NCBI GenBank assembly: GCA_038237745.1
Contig: JBBRYJ010000002.1
Coordinates: forward strand, 209,720 to 273,719
Direction: 5' to 3'
Source: DASQEH01 sp038237745
GTDB taxonomy: Bacteria > Actinomycetota > Actinomycetes > Propionibacteriales > Nocardioidaceae
Length of the DNA: 64,000 nucleotides
Each line of letters starts with the position of its first letter. Within the stretch, counting starts at the first letter, position 1. Positions 1-8,797 of the stretch are shown here, piece after piece. Both the position numbers and the translations under genes were made by a program. A model generated the notes under the pieces. It did not search any database. It saw only the letters and a list, made by a program, of their open reading frames with translations, and was not told where the DNA came from.

Positions 1-7
1 GGCTGGG

Positions 8-1111
8 ATGACCGAGACTCTCGGCTCCACCTCCGCTGACACGGCCACCACGACCACCACCACGACCGAGGCGCATGACGACGAGCCCTTCCTCGTCGTC
101 GAGGACCTCACCGTGAAGTTCCCGACTCACGACGGGCTCGTGCACGCCGTCTCCGACCTGACCTACTCGGTGAAGCTCGGAGATACCCTGGGAATTGTCG
201 GGGAGTCCGGTTCAGGCAAGAGCGTCTCGTCGATGGCCGTGCTGGGGCTGCACGACATGCGAAGCACCCGGATGACCGGGTCGATCCGCGTCAACGGCGA
301 CGAGATCATCGGGACGAAGAACGACGACATGCGCAAGATCCGCGGCAACGAGGTCGCGATGATCTTCCAGGACCCCCTCAGCTCAATGCACCCGTTCTTC
401 CGGATCGGCGATCAGCTGATAGAGGCCTACCGCATCCACAACCGCGGCGCGAGCAAGAAACAGGCGCGCGCGCGTGCTCTGGACATGCTCGACAAGGTGG
501 GGATCCCGCAGCCGTCACGCAGGATCGACGACTATCCGCACCAGTTCTCCGGGGGTATGCGACAGCGCGCGATGATCGCCATGGCGCTCATCAACGACCC
601 CCGCCTGCTCATCGCCGACGAGCCCACCACGGCACTGGACGTGACGGTCCAGGCGCAGATCCTCGACCTCATCCAGGAGCTGCAGCGCGAGTTCGGGTCC
701 GCGGTCATCATGATCACGCACGATCTCGGTGTGATCGCCGAGATCGCAGACGAGACACTCGTCATGTACGCGGGTCGGTGCGTCGAGAAGGGGCCCACGA
801 AGGAGGTCCTCACGCACCCCGTGATGCCCTATACCTGGGGTTTGCTGGGGAGCATCGCCGACGTCACGTCCGACACGAGCAAGCCGCTGATCCCGATTCC
901 GGGGACCCCGCCCAGCCTGCTCCAGCCACCGTCGGGTTGTGCCTTCCATCCGCGGTGCACGTTCACGGACCGGGTCGAAGGCGACCGGTGCACGACCGAG
1001 CTGCCGGACCTGGTCCCCGGCCCGCAGGGGGCCAGCCACCTCAAGCGCTGCCATCTTGAGGACCCCGAGTCGATCTACGAGGTCGAGCTCAAGGAAGTGG
1101 TGTTCGGGTGA
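8..1111 (+). CDS. Oligopeptide/dipeptide ABC transporter ATP-binding protein (OppD/DppD type)
   Basis: ATPase that energises peptide (or nickel) uptake with a partner ATPase and two permeases at the cytoplasmic membrane. Visible in 367 aa: Walker A GESGSGKS at about 65-72, signature FSGGMRQR at 180-187, Walker B LLIADEPT at 200-207, switch His in MITHDL near 238, and the Cys-containing C-terminal oligopeptide-HPY tail (CAFHPRC). Residues 11-25 are a low-complexity Thr run ahead of the ABC fold. The start ATGA overlap (8-11) suggests that an upstream gene, probably the permease, ends at base 11 just outside view. The downstream OppF-type gene overlaps by 4 nt. Substrate cannot be fixed from sequence. 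Confidence 0.93.
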   Translation: MTETLGSTSADTATTTTTTTEAHDDEPFLVVEDLTVKFPTHDGLVHAVSDLTYSVKLGDTLGIVGESGSGKSVSSMAVLGLHDMRSTRMTGSIRVNGDEIIGTKNDDMRKIRGNEVAMIFQDPLSSMHPFFRIGDQLIEAYRIHNRGASKKQARARALDMLDKVGIPQPSRRIDDYPHQFSGGMRQRAMIAMALINDPRLLIADEPTTALDVTVQAQILDLIQELQREFGSAVIMITHDLGVIAEIADETLVMYAGRCVEKGPTKEVLTHPVMPYTWGLLGSIADVTSDTSKPLIPIPGTPPSLLQPPSGCAFHPRCTFTDRVEGDRCTTELPDLVPGPQGASHLKRCHLEDPESIYEVELKEVVFG

Positions 1112-2226
1112 CGCAAGAGGTGGTCTCGAACGGCACACCCTTGATGGAGGTCACCGATCTCGTCAAGCACTTTCCGGTCAAGTCCTCGGGCGTCATACGG
1201 CGTGTCGTCGGTCAGGTTCAGGCTGTCGACGGGATCTCCTTCCAGCTCGAGAAGGGTCAAGCCCTCGGTCTCGTCGGTGAGTCAGGCTGCGGAAAGACGA
1301 CCGCAGGGCGGGTGCTGTGCCGGTTGTACGAGCCGACGTCGGGATCGATGAAGTTCGAGGGCGATGAGATCGGTCACCTGTCCAACAAGGAGATGCTGCC
1401 GTACCGCCGCGAGATCCAGATGATCTTCCAGGACCCGTACTCGTCGCTGAACCCGCGCCACACGGTGGGAACGATCGTCGGCACCCCCATGCACGTCCAC
1501 AACACGGTGCCGAAGAACACCGTCCTGCAGCGTGTGCAGGAGCTCCTGGAGACGGTCGGCCTCAACCCTGAGCACTACAACCGCTACCCGAACGAGTTCT
1601 CCGGCGGTCAGCGCCAGCGGATCGGGATAGCACGCGCGCTGGCCTTGCAACCGAAGCTGATCATCGCCGACGAGCCCGTGTCAGCGCTCGACGTCTCGAT
1701 CCAGGCTCAGGTCATCAATCTGATGCAGGATCTGCAGCGCGAGTTCGACATCGCGTTCCTGTTCATCGCGCACGACCTCGCGATCGTCCGTCATTTCTGC
1801 CCGAAGATCGCCGTCATGTACCTCGGCAAGATCGTCGAGATGGGCGACCGCGACCAGATCTACCTCACGCCCCACCACCCGTACACGCAGGCCCTCCTCT
1901 CGGCCGCCCCCGACGTCAGGCATGCCGCGATCGGTGGTCGGCGTGAGCGGATCAGGCTGGAAGGTGACGTGCCCAGCCCGATCAACCCACCCTCGGGCTG
2001 CCGGTTCCGCACGAGATGCTGGAAGGCGCAGGACATCTGTGCTGCCGAGGAGCCGCCGTTGCTCCAGGTCGGTGGACGGCAGGTCGCCTGCCACTTCGCC
2101 GAGCCCCTCCAGGTCATCGTGGCCCCACCTACCGGCGACGGACCTACCGTCGGTAAACCCGCGGCAGTCGAGGCGCGAGGAGCGACCTCGACCGCCCAGG
2201 CGAACGGCGGCGGGCCACTAGGGTGA
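1108..2226 (+). CDS. Oligopeptide/dipeptide ABC transporter ATP-binding protein (OppF/DppF type)
   Basis: Second ATPase of the peptide importer. It starts with GTG inside the stop of the preceding gene (GTGA overlap), so translation is coupled. In 372 aa: Walker A GESGCGKT at 57-64, signature FSGGQRQR, Walker B LIIADEPVSALD, His loop IAHDLAIV, and a C-terminal oligopeptide-HPY domain with CRFRTRCWKAQDIC. The last ~40 residues are a low-complexity Pro/Gly/Ala tail. The stop codon region (CACTAGGGTGA) also provides a -10 element for rarA. Family assignment is firm; the substrate is unknown. Confidence 0.92.
   Translation: MTQEVVSNGTPLMEVTDLVKHFPVKSSGVIRRVVGQVQAVDGISFQLEKGQALGLVGESGCGKTTAGRVLCRLYEPTSGSMKFEGDEIGHLSNKEMLPYRREIQMIFQDPYSSLNPRHTVGTIVGTPMHVHNTVPKNTVLQRVQELLETVGLNPEHYNRYPNEFSGGQRQRIGIARALALQPKLIIADEPVSALDVSIQAQVINLMQDLQREFDIAFLFIAHDLAIVRHFCPKIAVMYLGKIVEMGDRDQIYLTPHHPYTQALLSAAPDVRHAAIGGRRERIRLEGDVPSPINPPSGCRFRTRCWKAQDICAAEEPPLLQVGGRQVACHFAEPLQVIVAPPTGDGPTVGKPAAVEARGATSTAQANGGGPLG
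2219..2224 (+). promoter_or_regulatory. Candidate -10 element of a leaderless rarA promoter
   Basis: TAGGGT matches the actinobacterial -10 pattern TANNNT. It ends exactly 6 nt before the rarA GTG (2231), so a transcript would begin at or next to the start codon. It lies inside the end of the oppF-type frame. No clear -35 is visible. Prediction only. Confidence 0.45.
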
Positions 2227-2230
2227 GGGC

Positions 2231-3580
2231 GTGGACTCCGACGGCCTGTTCGAGGTAGTCCCCACACCGGCACCCGGTGGCCTCGCGGGCTCGGGGCATC
2301 GAGCGGCACCGCTCGCGGTGAGGATGCGGCCGCGCACGCTGGACGAGCTGGCTGGGCAGCCTCACCTGCTCGGCGAAGGGTCGCCTCTACGCCGCCTGGT
2401 GGAGGCCGACGTGACCACCGCACTGCTCTTGTGGGGTCCGCCCGGCACGGGCAAGACGACGATCGCCGGCATCGTCTCGGCGCAGACGCAAAGGGCCTTC
2501 GTCGAGCTGTCGGCGGTGTCGTCGGGGGTCCGGGAGGTGCGCGAGGTCATCGACTCGGCGCGTCGCGCCCTCGTCCGCGGTGGGCAGGAGACCGTCCTCT
2601 TCATAGACGAGGTGCACCGCTTCTCGAAGGCCCAGCAGGACGCACTGCTTCCGGGCGTCGAGAACCGGTGGGTCACGCTGATAGCCGCAACGACCGAGAA
2701 CCCCTTCTTCTCGGTCACCTCGCCGTTGCTCTCCCGCTCGCTGCTTCTGACCCTGGAGCCGTTGACCGACGACGCCGTCTCCGACGTCGTGAGCCGGGCC
2801 CTGGTGGACGAGCGGGGGCTGGCCGGCACGGTGAGCCTGGACGACGACGCCCGCGACCAGCTGGTACGGCTCGCCGGTGGGGACGCTCGACGAGCACTCA
2901 CCTATCTGGAGGCGGCGGCAGACGCAGCCGCCGGTCGGGCGGAGCCGAGCGTCACGCTCGCGATGCTGGAGCAGGCGGTCGACCGGGCAGCGGTGCGGTA
3001 CGACCGGCAGGGCGACCAGCACTACGACGTCATCAGCGCCTTCATCAAGTCGGTTCGAGGCAGCGACGTCGACGCGGCACTTCACTACTTCGCGCGGATG
3101 GTGGCTGCAGGCGAAGACCCACGCTTCATCGCCCGGCGACTCGTCATCTTGGCGAGCGAGGACATCGGGCTCGCGGACCCCACGGCGCTGACGACTGCCG
3201 TCGCCGCTGCCCAAGCCGTGCAGCTGGTCGGAATGCCCGAGGCTCGGCTCAGCCTCGGGCAGGCGGTCGTCGCGTTGGCTCTGGCTCCCAAGTCGAACGC
3301 CGTCATCGCAGCAGTCGACTCGGCTCTTGCCGACGTGAGAGCCGGTCGGATCGGTGCGGTGCCCTCGCACCTGCGAGACGGCCACTACCCCGGCGCGAAG
3401 ACCCTCGGACACGGGGAGCGGTACCTGTACGCGCATGACGACCCGCGGGGGGTTGCACCGCAGAGGCATGCACCCGACGTGCTTGCGGACACGACCTACT
3501 ACGTGCCCACGACGCGTGGTGCGGAGGCCGAGTACGCCACCAGGCTCGAGCGGATCCGAGACATATTGGCGGGCGGTTGA
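2231..3580 (+). CDS. rarA: Replication-associated recombination protein A (MgsA/RarA AAA ATPase)
   Basis: AAA+ clamp-loader-like ATPase of the RarA/MgsA/WRNIP1 family, acting at stalled replication forks. In 449 aa: Walker A GPPGTGKT at 69-76, Walker B LFIDEVHRF near 118-126, sensor region AATTENPFFSV, a lid domain, and the family's C-terminal tetramerisation region with AVDSALADVRAG and PSHLRDGHYPGAKTLGHGERYLYAHD. Length is typical. The GTG start at 2231 is 4 nt after the upstream stop and lacks a good ribosome-binding site, which fits the leaderless promoter just before it. Position upstream of alaS is the usual actinobacterial order. Confidence 0.95.
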   Translation: MDSDGLFEVVPTPAPGGLAGSGHRAAPLAVRMRPRTLDELAGQPHLLGEGSPLRRLVEADVTTALLLWGPPGTGKTTIAGIVSAQTQRAFVELSAVSSGVREVREVIDSARRALVRGGQETVLFIDEVHRFSKAQQDALLPGVENRWVTLIAATTENPFFSVTSPLLSRSLLLTLEPLTDDAVSDVVSRALVDERGLAGTVSLDDDARDQLVRLAGGDARRALTYLEAAADAAAGRAEPSVTLAMLEQAVDRAAVRYDRQGDQHYDVISAFIKSVRGSDVDAALHYFARMVAAGEDPRFIARRLVILASEDIGLADPTALTTAVAAAQAVQLVGMPEARLSLGQAVVALALAPKSNAVIAAVDSALADVRAGRIGAVPSHLRDGHYPGAKTLGHGERYLYAHDDPRGVAPQRHAPDVLADTTYYVPTTRGAEAEYATRLERIRDILAGG

Positions 3581-3634
3581 CTCGCTGAGCCGCGATAGGG
3601 TGACGGTTCCCGCAGGATGCACGGAAGGCTGGAC

Positions 3635-4174
3635 ATGACAGCGGTGGTCGCGACAATGCTCGGCGTGGTCGCCGTGGCATCGGTCGTGCTCGGGTATGTC
3701 GTGTGGCGGCTGCGCTCGCAGGTCGACGCGCTGTCCGTGCACGTGCTGGCCGTGTCGTCGCAGCTGCAAGCCGCTTCGCAGGCGGCTAGTCCGTCCGCGC
3801 TCGTCCCGACGAGTGGTGCCGGAGAGACGCGCTCCCACCCGGACATACACGACTCGGGGGCTACGGCTGATGGTGTTGAGTCTGCCGAAGGACGCCGCCT
3901 CGACCCAGCGCCGGAACGGGTCGAGCCGGTCGTCTCGATCACCGACATCTCCGACGACAGGCCCGATGAGGCCGCTGTGTCTCGAGTCGTGTCCGTCACC
4001 ATGGCCGGGCCGTTGATCAAGGTGGTCGCCCTGTCTCACGGAGTGCGTCGGGCGCTGAACGAGGAGAGCCGTATGCGCATCGGGTATGCGATCCGGCGAG
4101 AGCTCAAGCGGCAGCGCAAGCTGCGCCGGCGGCAGTCCCTGCGCCGGGCCGCAGGGCAGGGCCGTAGACCATGA
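3635..4174 (+). CDS. Small membrane-anchored protein (DUF948-like position)
   Basis: About 179 aa. An N-terminal hydrophobic segment (residues ~3-22, VVATMLGVVAVASVVLGYVV) is followed by a short coiled-coil-like stretch, a long Pro/Ser/Asp linker, and a very basic C-terminus (RRELKRQRKLRRRQSLRR). I chose ATG 3635 because GGAAGG at 3623-3628 sits 6 nt upstream; the ATG at 3617 has no such site. Actinobacteria commonly carry a small DUF948-type protein between rarA and alaS, which guides the call, but domain similarity here is weak. Function unknown; probably an inner-membrane protein with a cytoplasmic tail that could bind acidic partners. It overlaps the next gene by 4 nt. Confidence 0.75.
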   Translation: MTAVVATMLGVVAVASVVLGYVVWRLRSQVDALSVHVLAVSSQLQAASQAASPSALVPTSGAGETRSHPDIHDSGATADGVESAEGRRLDPAPERVEPVVSITDISDDRPDEAAVSRVVSVTMAGPLIKVVALSHGVRRALNEESRMRIGYAIRRELKRQRKLRRRQSLRRAAGQGRRP

Positions 4175-4455
4175 GCCGTGCGCTGTGGTTCGCCGCCGGC
4201 GCGGCGTCGGGTGCCTACGCGCTCGCCAAGGCCCGACGGACCGTCTGGCATCTCACCCCAGACGGTATCGGCGCCCGGGTCGCGGCTGTCGGTGTCGGTG
4301 CTCGGCTGTTCGCGGCCGAGGTCTCGGCCGGAATGGCCGAGCGCGATGCCGAGCTGCAGGCGGAGCTCCGCCTCTCGTCCGCCCCCCACGCAGCCATCGA
4401 GGAGTCCGCCACGTCGGACGGCGACACGGGGAGCGCCGCCGATGGACACCGCTGA
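4171..4455 (+). CDS. DUF6167-family small protein
   Basis: 94-aa protein beginning MSRALWFAAGAASGAYALAK, with a glycine/alanine-rich hydrophobic N-terminus and the segment KARRTVWHLTPDGIGAR typical of the short protein found directly before alaS in many actinobacteria (recognised from memory). The ATGA overlap with the previous gene, and a 14-nt overlap of its 3' end with the alaS start, indicate one transcript. The N-terminus could be a membrane-associated helix. Function is unknown. Confidence 0.75.
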   Translation: MSRALWFAAGAASGAYALAKARRTVWHLTPDGIGARVAAVGVGARLFAAEVSAGMAERDAELQAELRLSSAPHAAIEESATSDGDTGSAADGHR

Positions 4456-7159
4456 GATCAGGCGCCGCTTCCTTGCCCACTTCGAAGCGCGCGACCACAC
4501 CATCGTGCCGAGTGCATCGCTGCTACTCGATGACCCGAACCTGCTCTTCGTCAACGCGGGCATGGTGCCGTTCGTACCGTACTTCCTCGGCAGGGAGAAG
4601 GCGCCCTACACCCGGGCCGCGAGTGTGCAGAAGTGCGTGCGGACCATCGACATCGAGGAGGTCGGCCGGACCGACCGGCACGGCACGTTCTTCCAGATGA
4701 ACGGCAACTTCTCCTTCGGGGACTACTTCAAGGAAGGCGCGATCGAGGCCGCCTGGGAGCTGGTCACGAAGAGCCGGGCCGACGGTGGCTACGGCTTCGA
4801 CGAGTCGCTGCTGCACGTCTCGGTCTTCTACGACGACGACGAGTCGGTCTCGCTGTGGAAGAAGATCGCGGGGCTGGCGGACGAGCGGATCCACCGGCTC
4901 GGCATGGTCGACAACTTCTGGTCGATGGGCATACCCGGGCCCTGTGGGCCGGACTCCGAGATCTTCCTCGACCGCGGACCCGACCACGGACCGGAGGGGG
5001 ACATCGAGAAGGCCGGCGACCGCTACATGGAGTTCTGGAACCTCGTGTTCATGCAGAGCCAGCGCGGTGCCGACGACGAGAACGGGGAGTTCGAGATACT
5101 CGGAGACCTGCCTGCTAAGAACATAGACACCGGGATGGGCCTCGAGCGGATGGCCATGCTGCTCCAGGGCAAGGGCAGCATCTACGAGATCGACGAGGTC
5201 GCTCCGGTGCTCGAGCGGGCGGCAGAGCTCGCCGGCACAACGTATGGTCGCGACCACGACGACGATGTGAGGCTCCGTGTCGTCGCCGACCACATACGCA
5301 GCGGGCTGATGCTGATCGGCGACGGAGTCACACCCGGTAACGAGGCGCGCGGCTACGTTCTGCGGCGGATCCTGCGCCGCGTCGTCCGCGCCATGCGCCT
5401 GCTCGGCGTCGAGGACCGTGTACTACCCGAGCTGATGCCGGTATCGCAAGCCAAGATGCGGTTGTCCTACCCGGAGCTCGATGCGGAGTGGCCGCGTATC
5501 TCGGCGGTCGCCTATGCGGAGGAGGATGCGTTCCGGCAGACCCTGAGGGCCGGCACGGCGCTTTTCGACATGGCCGTCAGCGAGACGAAGGCTGTCGGTG
5601 ATGCGGCCGGGGCGAGAACGCCTGCGAGCCCTGGTGCCGAGGCGTACGAGCTGTCGGGTGCCCGGGCGTTCCAGCTCCACGATACGTTCGGATTCCCTAT
5701 CGACATCACGCTGGAGATGGCGGCCGAGCAGGGACTCTCGGTCGACGAGGTCGGCTTCCGCCAGCTGATGGCCGAGCAGCGCAACCGGGCCAAGGCCGAC
5801 GCGAGGGCGAAGAAGGGCCAGCACGTCGACGCCCGCGCCTACCGAGACGTCGCCGACTCGATGACTCGGCCGGTCGAGTTCACCGGGTACGACGAGGTGG
5901 TGTCCGACGCCAGGGTGACCGGCATCATCGACGGCTCCGGACGTGTCGACCGGGTCGAGGAGGACGACGAGTTCGAGCTCGTCCTCGACCGGACCCCCTT
6001 CTACGCCGAGGGAGGCGGTCAGCTCGCCGACCGGGGCGTGATCGAGCTGTCCAACGGTGCCCGCGTCGAGGTGACCGACGTCCAGGCACCCACCGCCGGG
6101 CTCGTCGTGCACTCGGCGCGGGTGCTGAGCGGTGAGGTGACGGGGGGGCTCGACGCACGGGCCGTCGTCGACGTGGCGCGGCGCAAGGCGATCAGCCGCG
6201 CTCATACGGCGACCCACATGGTCCACAAGGCGTTCCGCGAGGCCCTCGGCGACACCGCCACGCAGGCGGGGAGCGAGAACGCACCAGGCCGGTTCCGGTT
6301 CGACTTCTCCGCCAGCGGAGCCGTCCCCGCATCCGTGCTCTCCGACGTCGAGGCTCGCGTCAACGACCTGGTCCTGGAAGACCTCGGCGTCGAGGCCGCG
6401 ATCATGACCCAGGCGCAGGCGCGGTCGTCGGGGGCCATGGCGCTGTTCGGCGAGAAGTACGGCGACCAGGTGCGCGTCGTCTCGGTCGGCGACTGGGCCC
6501 GCGAGCTGTGTGGAGGCACCCACGCCGGACGTTCGGGACAGCTTGGCGTCATCAAGCTGCTCGGTGAGGCCTCGATCGGATCTGGTGTGCGCCGGGTCGA
6601 GGCACTCGTCGGTTCCGACGCCTACCAGTTCCTGGCTCGCGAGCATGTGCTCGTCGCGCAGCTGACCGAGACCCTCAAGGTGCGACCGGAAGGGCTGCCC
6701 GAGCGGGTCAACGTCCTCGTCGAGCGCCTCCGGAGAGCCGAGAAGGAGATCGAACGGGTGCGGGTCGTGTCGCTGCTCGCGCGCGCCGATGCACTCGCCA
6801 GCGCCCCGCGCGACATCCACGGCGTCCGCTTCGTCGGTCAGGTGGTCGAGGGCGCGGGAGCCGGCGACGTTCGCAAGCTGGTGCTCGACGTGCGGGGCAG
6901 GATGGGGGCACCCCCCGCGGTCGTCGCGGTCGTGGGGTCGAGCGAAGGCAAGCCGAACGTCGTGGTCGCCGTCAACGAGGCGGCTCGCGACCTCGGAGTC
7001 AGCGCGGGTGACCTCGTCAAACGGGCCGCCGAGGCGCTCGGTGGAAGCGGAGGTGGCAAGGACGACGTCGCTCAAGGGGGTGGAACCGACGCGAGCCAGG
7101 CTCGCGCCGCTCTGTCGAGAGTGGAAGAGGCTGTCGGTCGCCGCCTCAAGAGCTCCTGA
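4442..7159 (+). CDS. alaS: Alanine--tRNA ligase
   Basis: Charges tRNA-Ala and clears mischarged Ser/Gly. The protein is 905 aa from ATG 4442 (MDTAEIRRRFLAHFEARDH), the family's usual N-terminus. The frame is open further upstream, but that extension would run through the preceding gene and is not family-like. Class II catalytic core is N-terminal (FFQMNGNFSFGDYFKEGA, GPCGPDSEIF). The editing domain zinc ligands are H588 and H592 in HTATH, and C690 and H694 in CGGTH. A C-terminal DHHA1 domain with a Gly-rich tail follows. The start lies inside the end of the DUF6167 gene. Confidence 0.96.
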   Translation: MDTAEIRRRFLAHFEARDHTIVPSASLLLDDPNLLFVNAGMVPFVPYFLGREKAPYTRAASVQKCVRTIDIEEVGRTDRHGTFFQMNGNFSFGDYFKEGAIEAAWELVTKSRADGGYGFDESLLHVSVFYDDDESVSLWKKIAGLADERIHRLGMVDNFWSMGIPGPCGPDSEIFLDRGPDHGPEGDIEKAGDRYMEFWNLVFMQSQRGADDENGEFEILGDLPAKNIDTGMGLERMAMLLQGKGSIYEIDEVAPVLERAAELAGTTYGRDHDDDVRLRVVADHIRSGLMLIGDGVTPGNEARGYVLRRILRRVVRAMRLLGVEDRVLPELMPVSQAKMRLSYPELDAEWPRISAVAYAEEDAFRQTLRAGTALFDMAVSETKAVGDAAGARTPASPGAEAYELSGARAFQLHDTFGFPIDITLEMAAEQGLSVDEVGFRQLMAEQRNRAKADARAKKGQHVDARAYRDVADSMTRPVEFTGYDEVVSDARVTGIIDGSGRVDRVEEDDEFELVLDRTPFYAEGGGQLADRGVIELSNGARVEVTDVQAPTAGLVVHSARVLSGEVTGGLDARAVVDVARRKAISRAHTATHMVHKAFREALGDTATQAGSENAPGRFRFDFSASGAVPASVLSDVEARVNDLVLEDLGVEAAIMTQAQARSSGAMALFGEKYGDQVRVVSVGDWARELCGGTHAGRSGQLGVIKLLGEASIGSGVRRVEALVGSDAYQFLAREHVLVAQLTETLKVRPEGLPERVNVLVERLRRAEKEIERVRVVSLLARADALASAPRDIHGVRFVGQVVEGAGAGDVRKLVLDVRGRMGAPPAVVAVVGSSEGKPNVVVAVNEAARDLGVSAGDLVKRAAEALGGSGGGKDDVAQGGGTDASQARAALSRVEEAVGRRLKSS

Positions 7160-7166
7160 CGGCCCC

Positions 7167-7670
7167 ATGTACGGTGACGGCGACGAGGTGCCTCACGCTG
7201 TGCGGCCCGGTGTGCGGCTGGGCGTGGATCTCGGCGACGTCCGGATCGGCGTCGCTCGATGCGATCCGGCGGCGATGCTCGCGACGCCTGTCGAGACCGT
7301 GGCGCAGGGGAGCGGCGCCGTGTCCCGCCTGCTCGCTCTCGCGTACGACCATGAAGCCATCGAGCTCGTGGTCGGGCTGCCCCGGTCCCTGTCGGGCGGG
7401 ATCGGCCCTGCGGCCGTCAAGGTGCGTGCGTTCGCTGTCGCCCTCCACGACGCTGCCGCGGCCCGAGGCCGGCCCCTCCCGGTCCGCCTCGTCGACGAGC
7501 GGTTGTCTACGGTGAGTGCCGAGCGGGTGCTCCGCGAGCGGGGCAAGAAGGGGGCTGGGCGTCGAGCCGTCGTCGACCAGGCAGCGGCCGTCGTCATATT
7601 GCAGCACGCCATCGACAGCGAGCGGTCGACCGGGCGACCTCCAGGGCAGGAAGTGGGCCACGCTACGTGA
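7167..7670 (+). CDS. ruvX: Putative pre-16S rRNA nuclease / Holliday junction resolvase-like protein (YqgF/RuvX)
   Basis: RNase H-fold protein implicated in 16S rRNA 5'-end maturation and once proposed as a resolvase. In 167 aa: N-terminal catalytic motif GVDLGDVRIGVA with the first acidic residue, GLPRSLSGGIGPAA, and the C-terminal VDERLSTVSAERVL and VVDQAAAVVILQHAID motifs. Start ATG 7167 lies 7 nt after the alaS stop; no strong ribosome-binding site is seen, so GTG 7173 or 7188 cannot be excluded. It overlaps mltG by 4 nt (GTGA). The alaS-ruvX-mltG-aroE order is conserved in actinobacteria. Confidence 0.9.
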   Translation: MYGDGDEVPHAVRPGVRLGVDLGDVRIGVARCDPAAMLATPVETVAQGSGAVSRLLALAYDHEAIELVVGLPRSLSGGIGPAAVKVRAFAVALHDAAAARGRPLPVRLVDERLSTVSAERVLRERGKKGAGRRAVVDQAAAVVILQHAIDSERSTGRPPGQEVGHAT

Positions 7671-8797
7671 GTGACTTGGAACTGGCCGACATCGTGGAAC
7701 AGCACGGCAACCGGGCCTCGGGCAACGGGCGCCATGGCTGCCTGCCGGCTCTCGTGGCACTCGCCCTGATCGTGGCGATCGGCCTGTTCGCGTACGTGAA
7801 GGGCATCGACCTGATGAAGAGCGTGCTCTCCGGGCCGGACGACTACTCGGGCGTAGGGCACGGTTCCGTGACCGTCGAGGTGACGGAGGGCCAGACCGCG
7901 ACAGACGTCGCCTCCACTCTCGCAGCAGTCGATGTGGTGAAGAGCGAGGCGGCGTTCACCCAGGCTGCTGCTGACGATGCGCGGTCGGGTCAGATCCAGA
8001 TCGGCTGCTACCAGCTGCACCTGCAGATGTCGGGCAGGTCTGCGTTCGCGCTGTTGTTCGCCAACGCCTCGCACGTACCCTGCCGAGGAGACACACAGGT
8101 GACGGTCCCCGAAGGTCTACGGGCTGCGGAGATCCTCGACCGCATCGTCGGGACCACCGACCTCAGCAAGGCGGAGGTCGACCGAGCATTCGCGTCGACC
8201 ACCGGGCTGGGCCTTCCGTCGTACGCCGACGGAGACGCCGAGGGGTTCCTCTTCCCTGCGACCTACGAGGTGTCCACGAAGACTACTGCCGACGACCTTC
8301 TGGGGGGGATGGTCGACAAGTTCGCCACAGAGGCCGACTCCCTGCAGCTCGAGGCGATGGCCAAGCAGCTCGGGGTCACCCCGCACGAGGTCGTGGTCAT
8401 AGCGAGCCTGGTGCAGGCCGAGGCGCGAAGGTCGGAGGACATGCCGAAGGTGGCCAGCGTCATCTACAACCGCCTGCACAGTGGGATGCCGCTTCAGCTC
8501 GACTCGACGCTGCACTATGCCGTGGACAGTCGCGGCGAGGTGCAGACGTCAGACAACCTGCGCGACCTGGTCTCGCGGTACAACACCTACACCCACAAGG
8601 GTCTGCCGCCGACCCCTATCGACTCACCCGGGGCCCAGGCCATCGAGGCTGCGCTCGCGCCGGCGCACACGTCCTACCTCTACTTCGTGACCGTCGACCT
8701 CCGCACGGGGGAGACCCGCTTCGCCACGACGTACAGCGAGCACCAGCGCAACGTGGCGCTCTACCACCAATACTGCGCCACCTCGGATGCCTGCTGA
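7667..8797 (+). CDS. mltG: Endolytic murein transglycosylase MltG
   Basis: Inner-membrane lytic transglycosylase that cuts nascent peptidoglycan and is thought to terminate glycan strands. The protein is 376 aa with a short cytoplasmic N-terminus, one membrane segment at about 24-44 (CLPALVALALIVAIGLFAYV), a LysM-like region (TVPEGLRAAEILDRI), and the YceG catalytic domain. The conserved active-site glutamate is probably E252 in ASLVQAEA, followed by YNRLHSGMPLQLDSTLHYA and GLPPTPIDSPG. GTG start overlaps ruvX by 4 nt; the 3' end overlaps aroE by 11 nt. Length is typical. Confidence 0.94.
   Translation: MSDLELADIVEQHGNRASGNGRHGCLPALVALALIVAIGLFAYVKGIDLMKSVLSGPDDYSGVGHGSVTVEVTEGQTATDVASTLAAVDVVKSEAAFTQAAADDARSGQIQIGCYQLHLQMSGRSAFALLFANASHVPCRGDTQVTVPEGLRAAEILDRIVGTTDLSKAEVDRAFASTTGLGLPSYADGDAEGFLFPATYEVSTKTTADDLLGGMVDKFATEADSLQLEAMAKQLGVTPHEVVVIASLVQAEARRSEDMPKVASVIYNRLHSGMPLQLDSTLHYAVDSRGEVQTSDNLRDLVSRYNTYTHKGLPPTPIDSPGAQAIEAALAPAHTSYLYFVTVDLRTGETRFATTYSEHQRNVALYHQYCATSDAC

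Noticed and set aside
2387..4039. Long open minus-strand frame opposite rarA (and similar ones opposite alaS, metK/priA and pheT)
   Set aside because: Composition follows the codon-position bias of the real plus-strand gene; no family motifs and no start signals. High-GC antisense artefacts.
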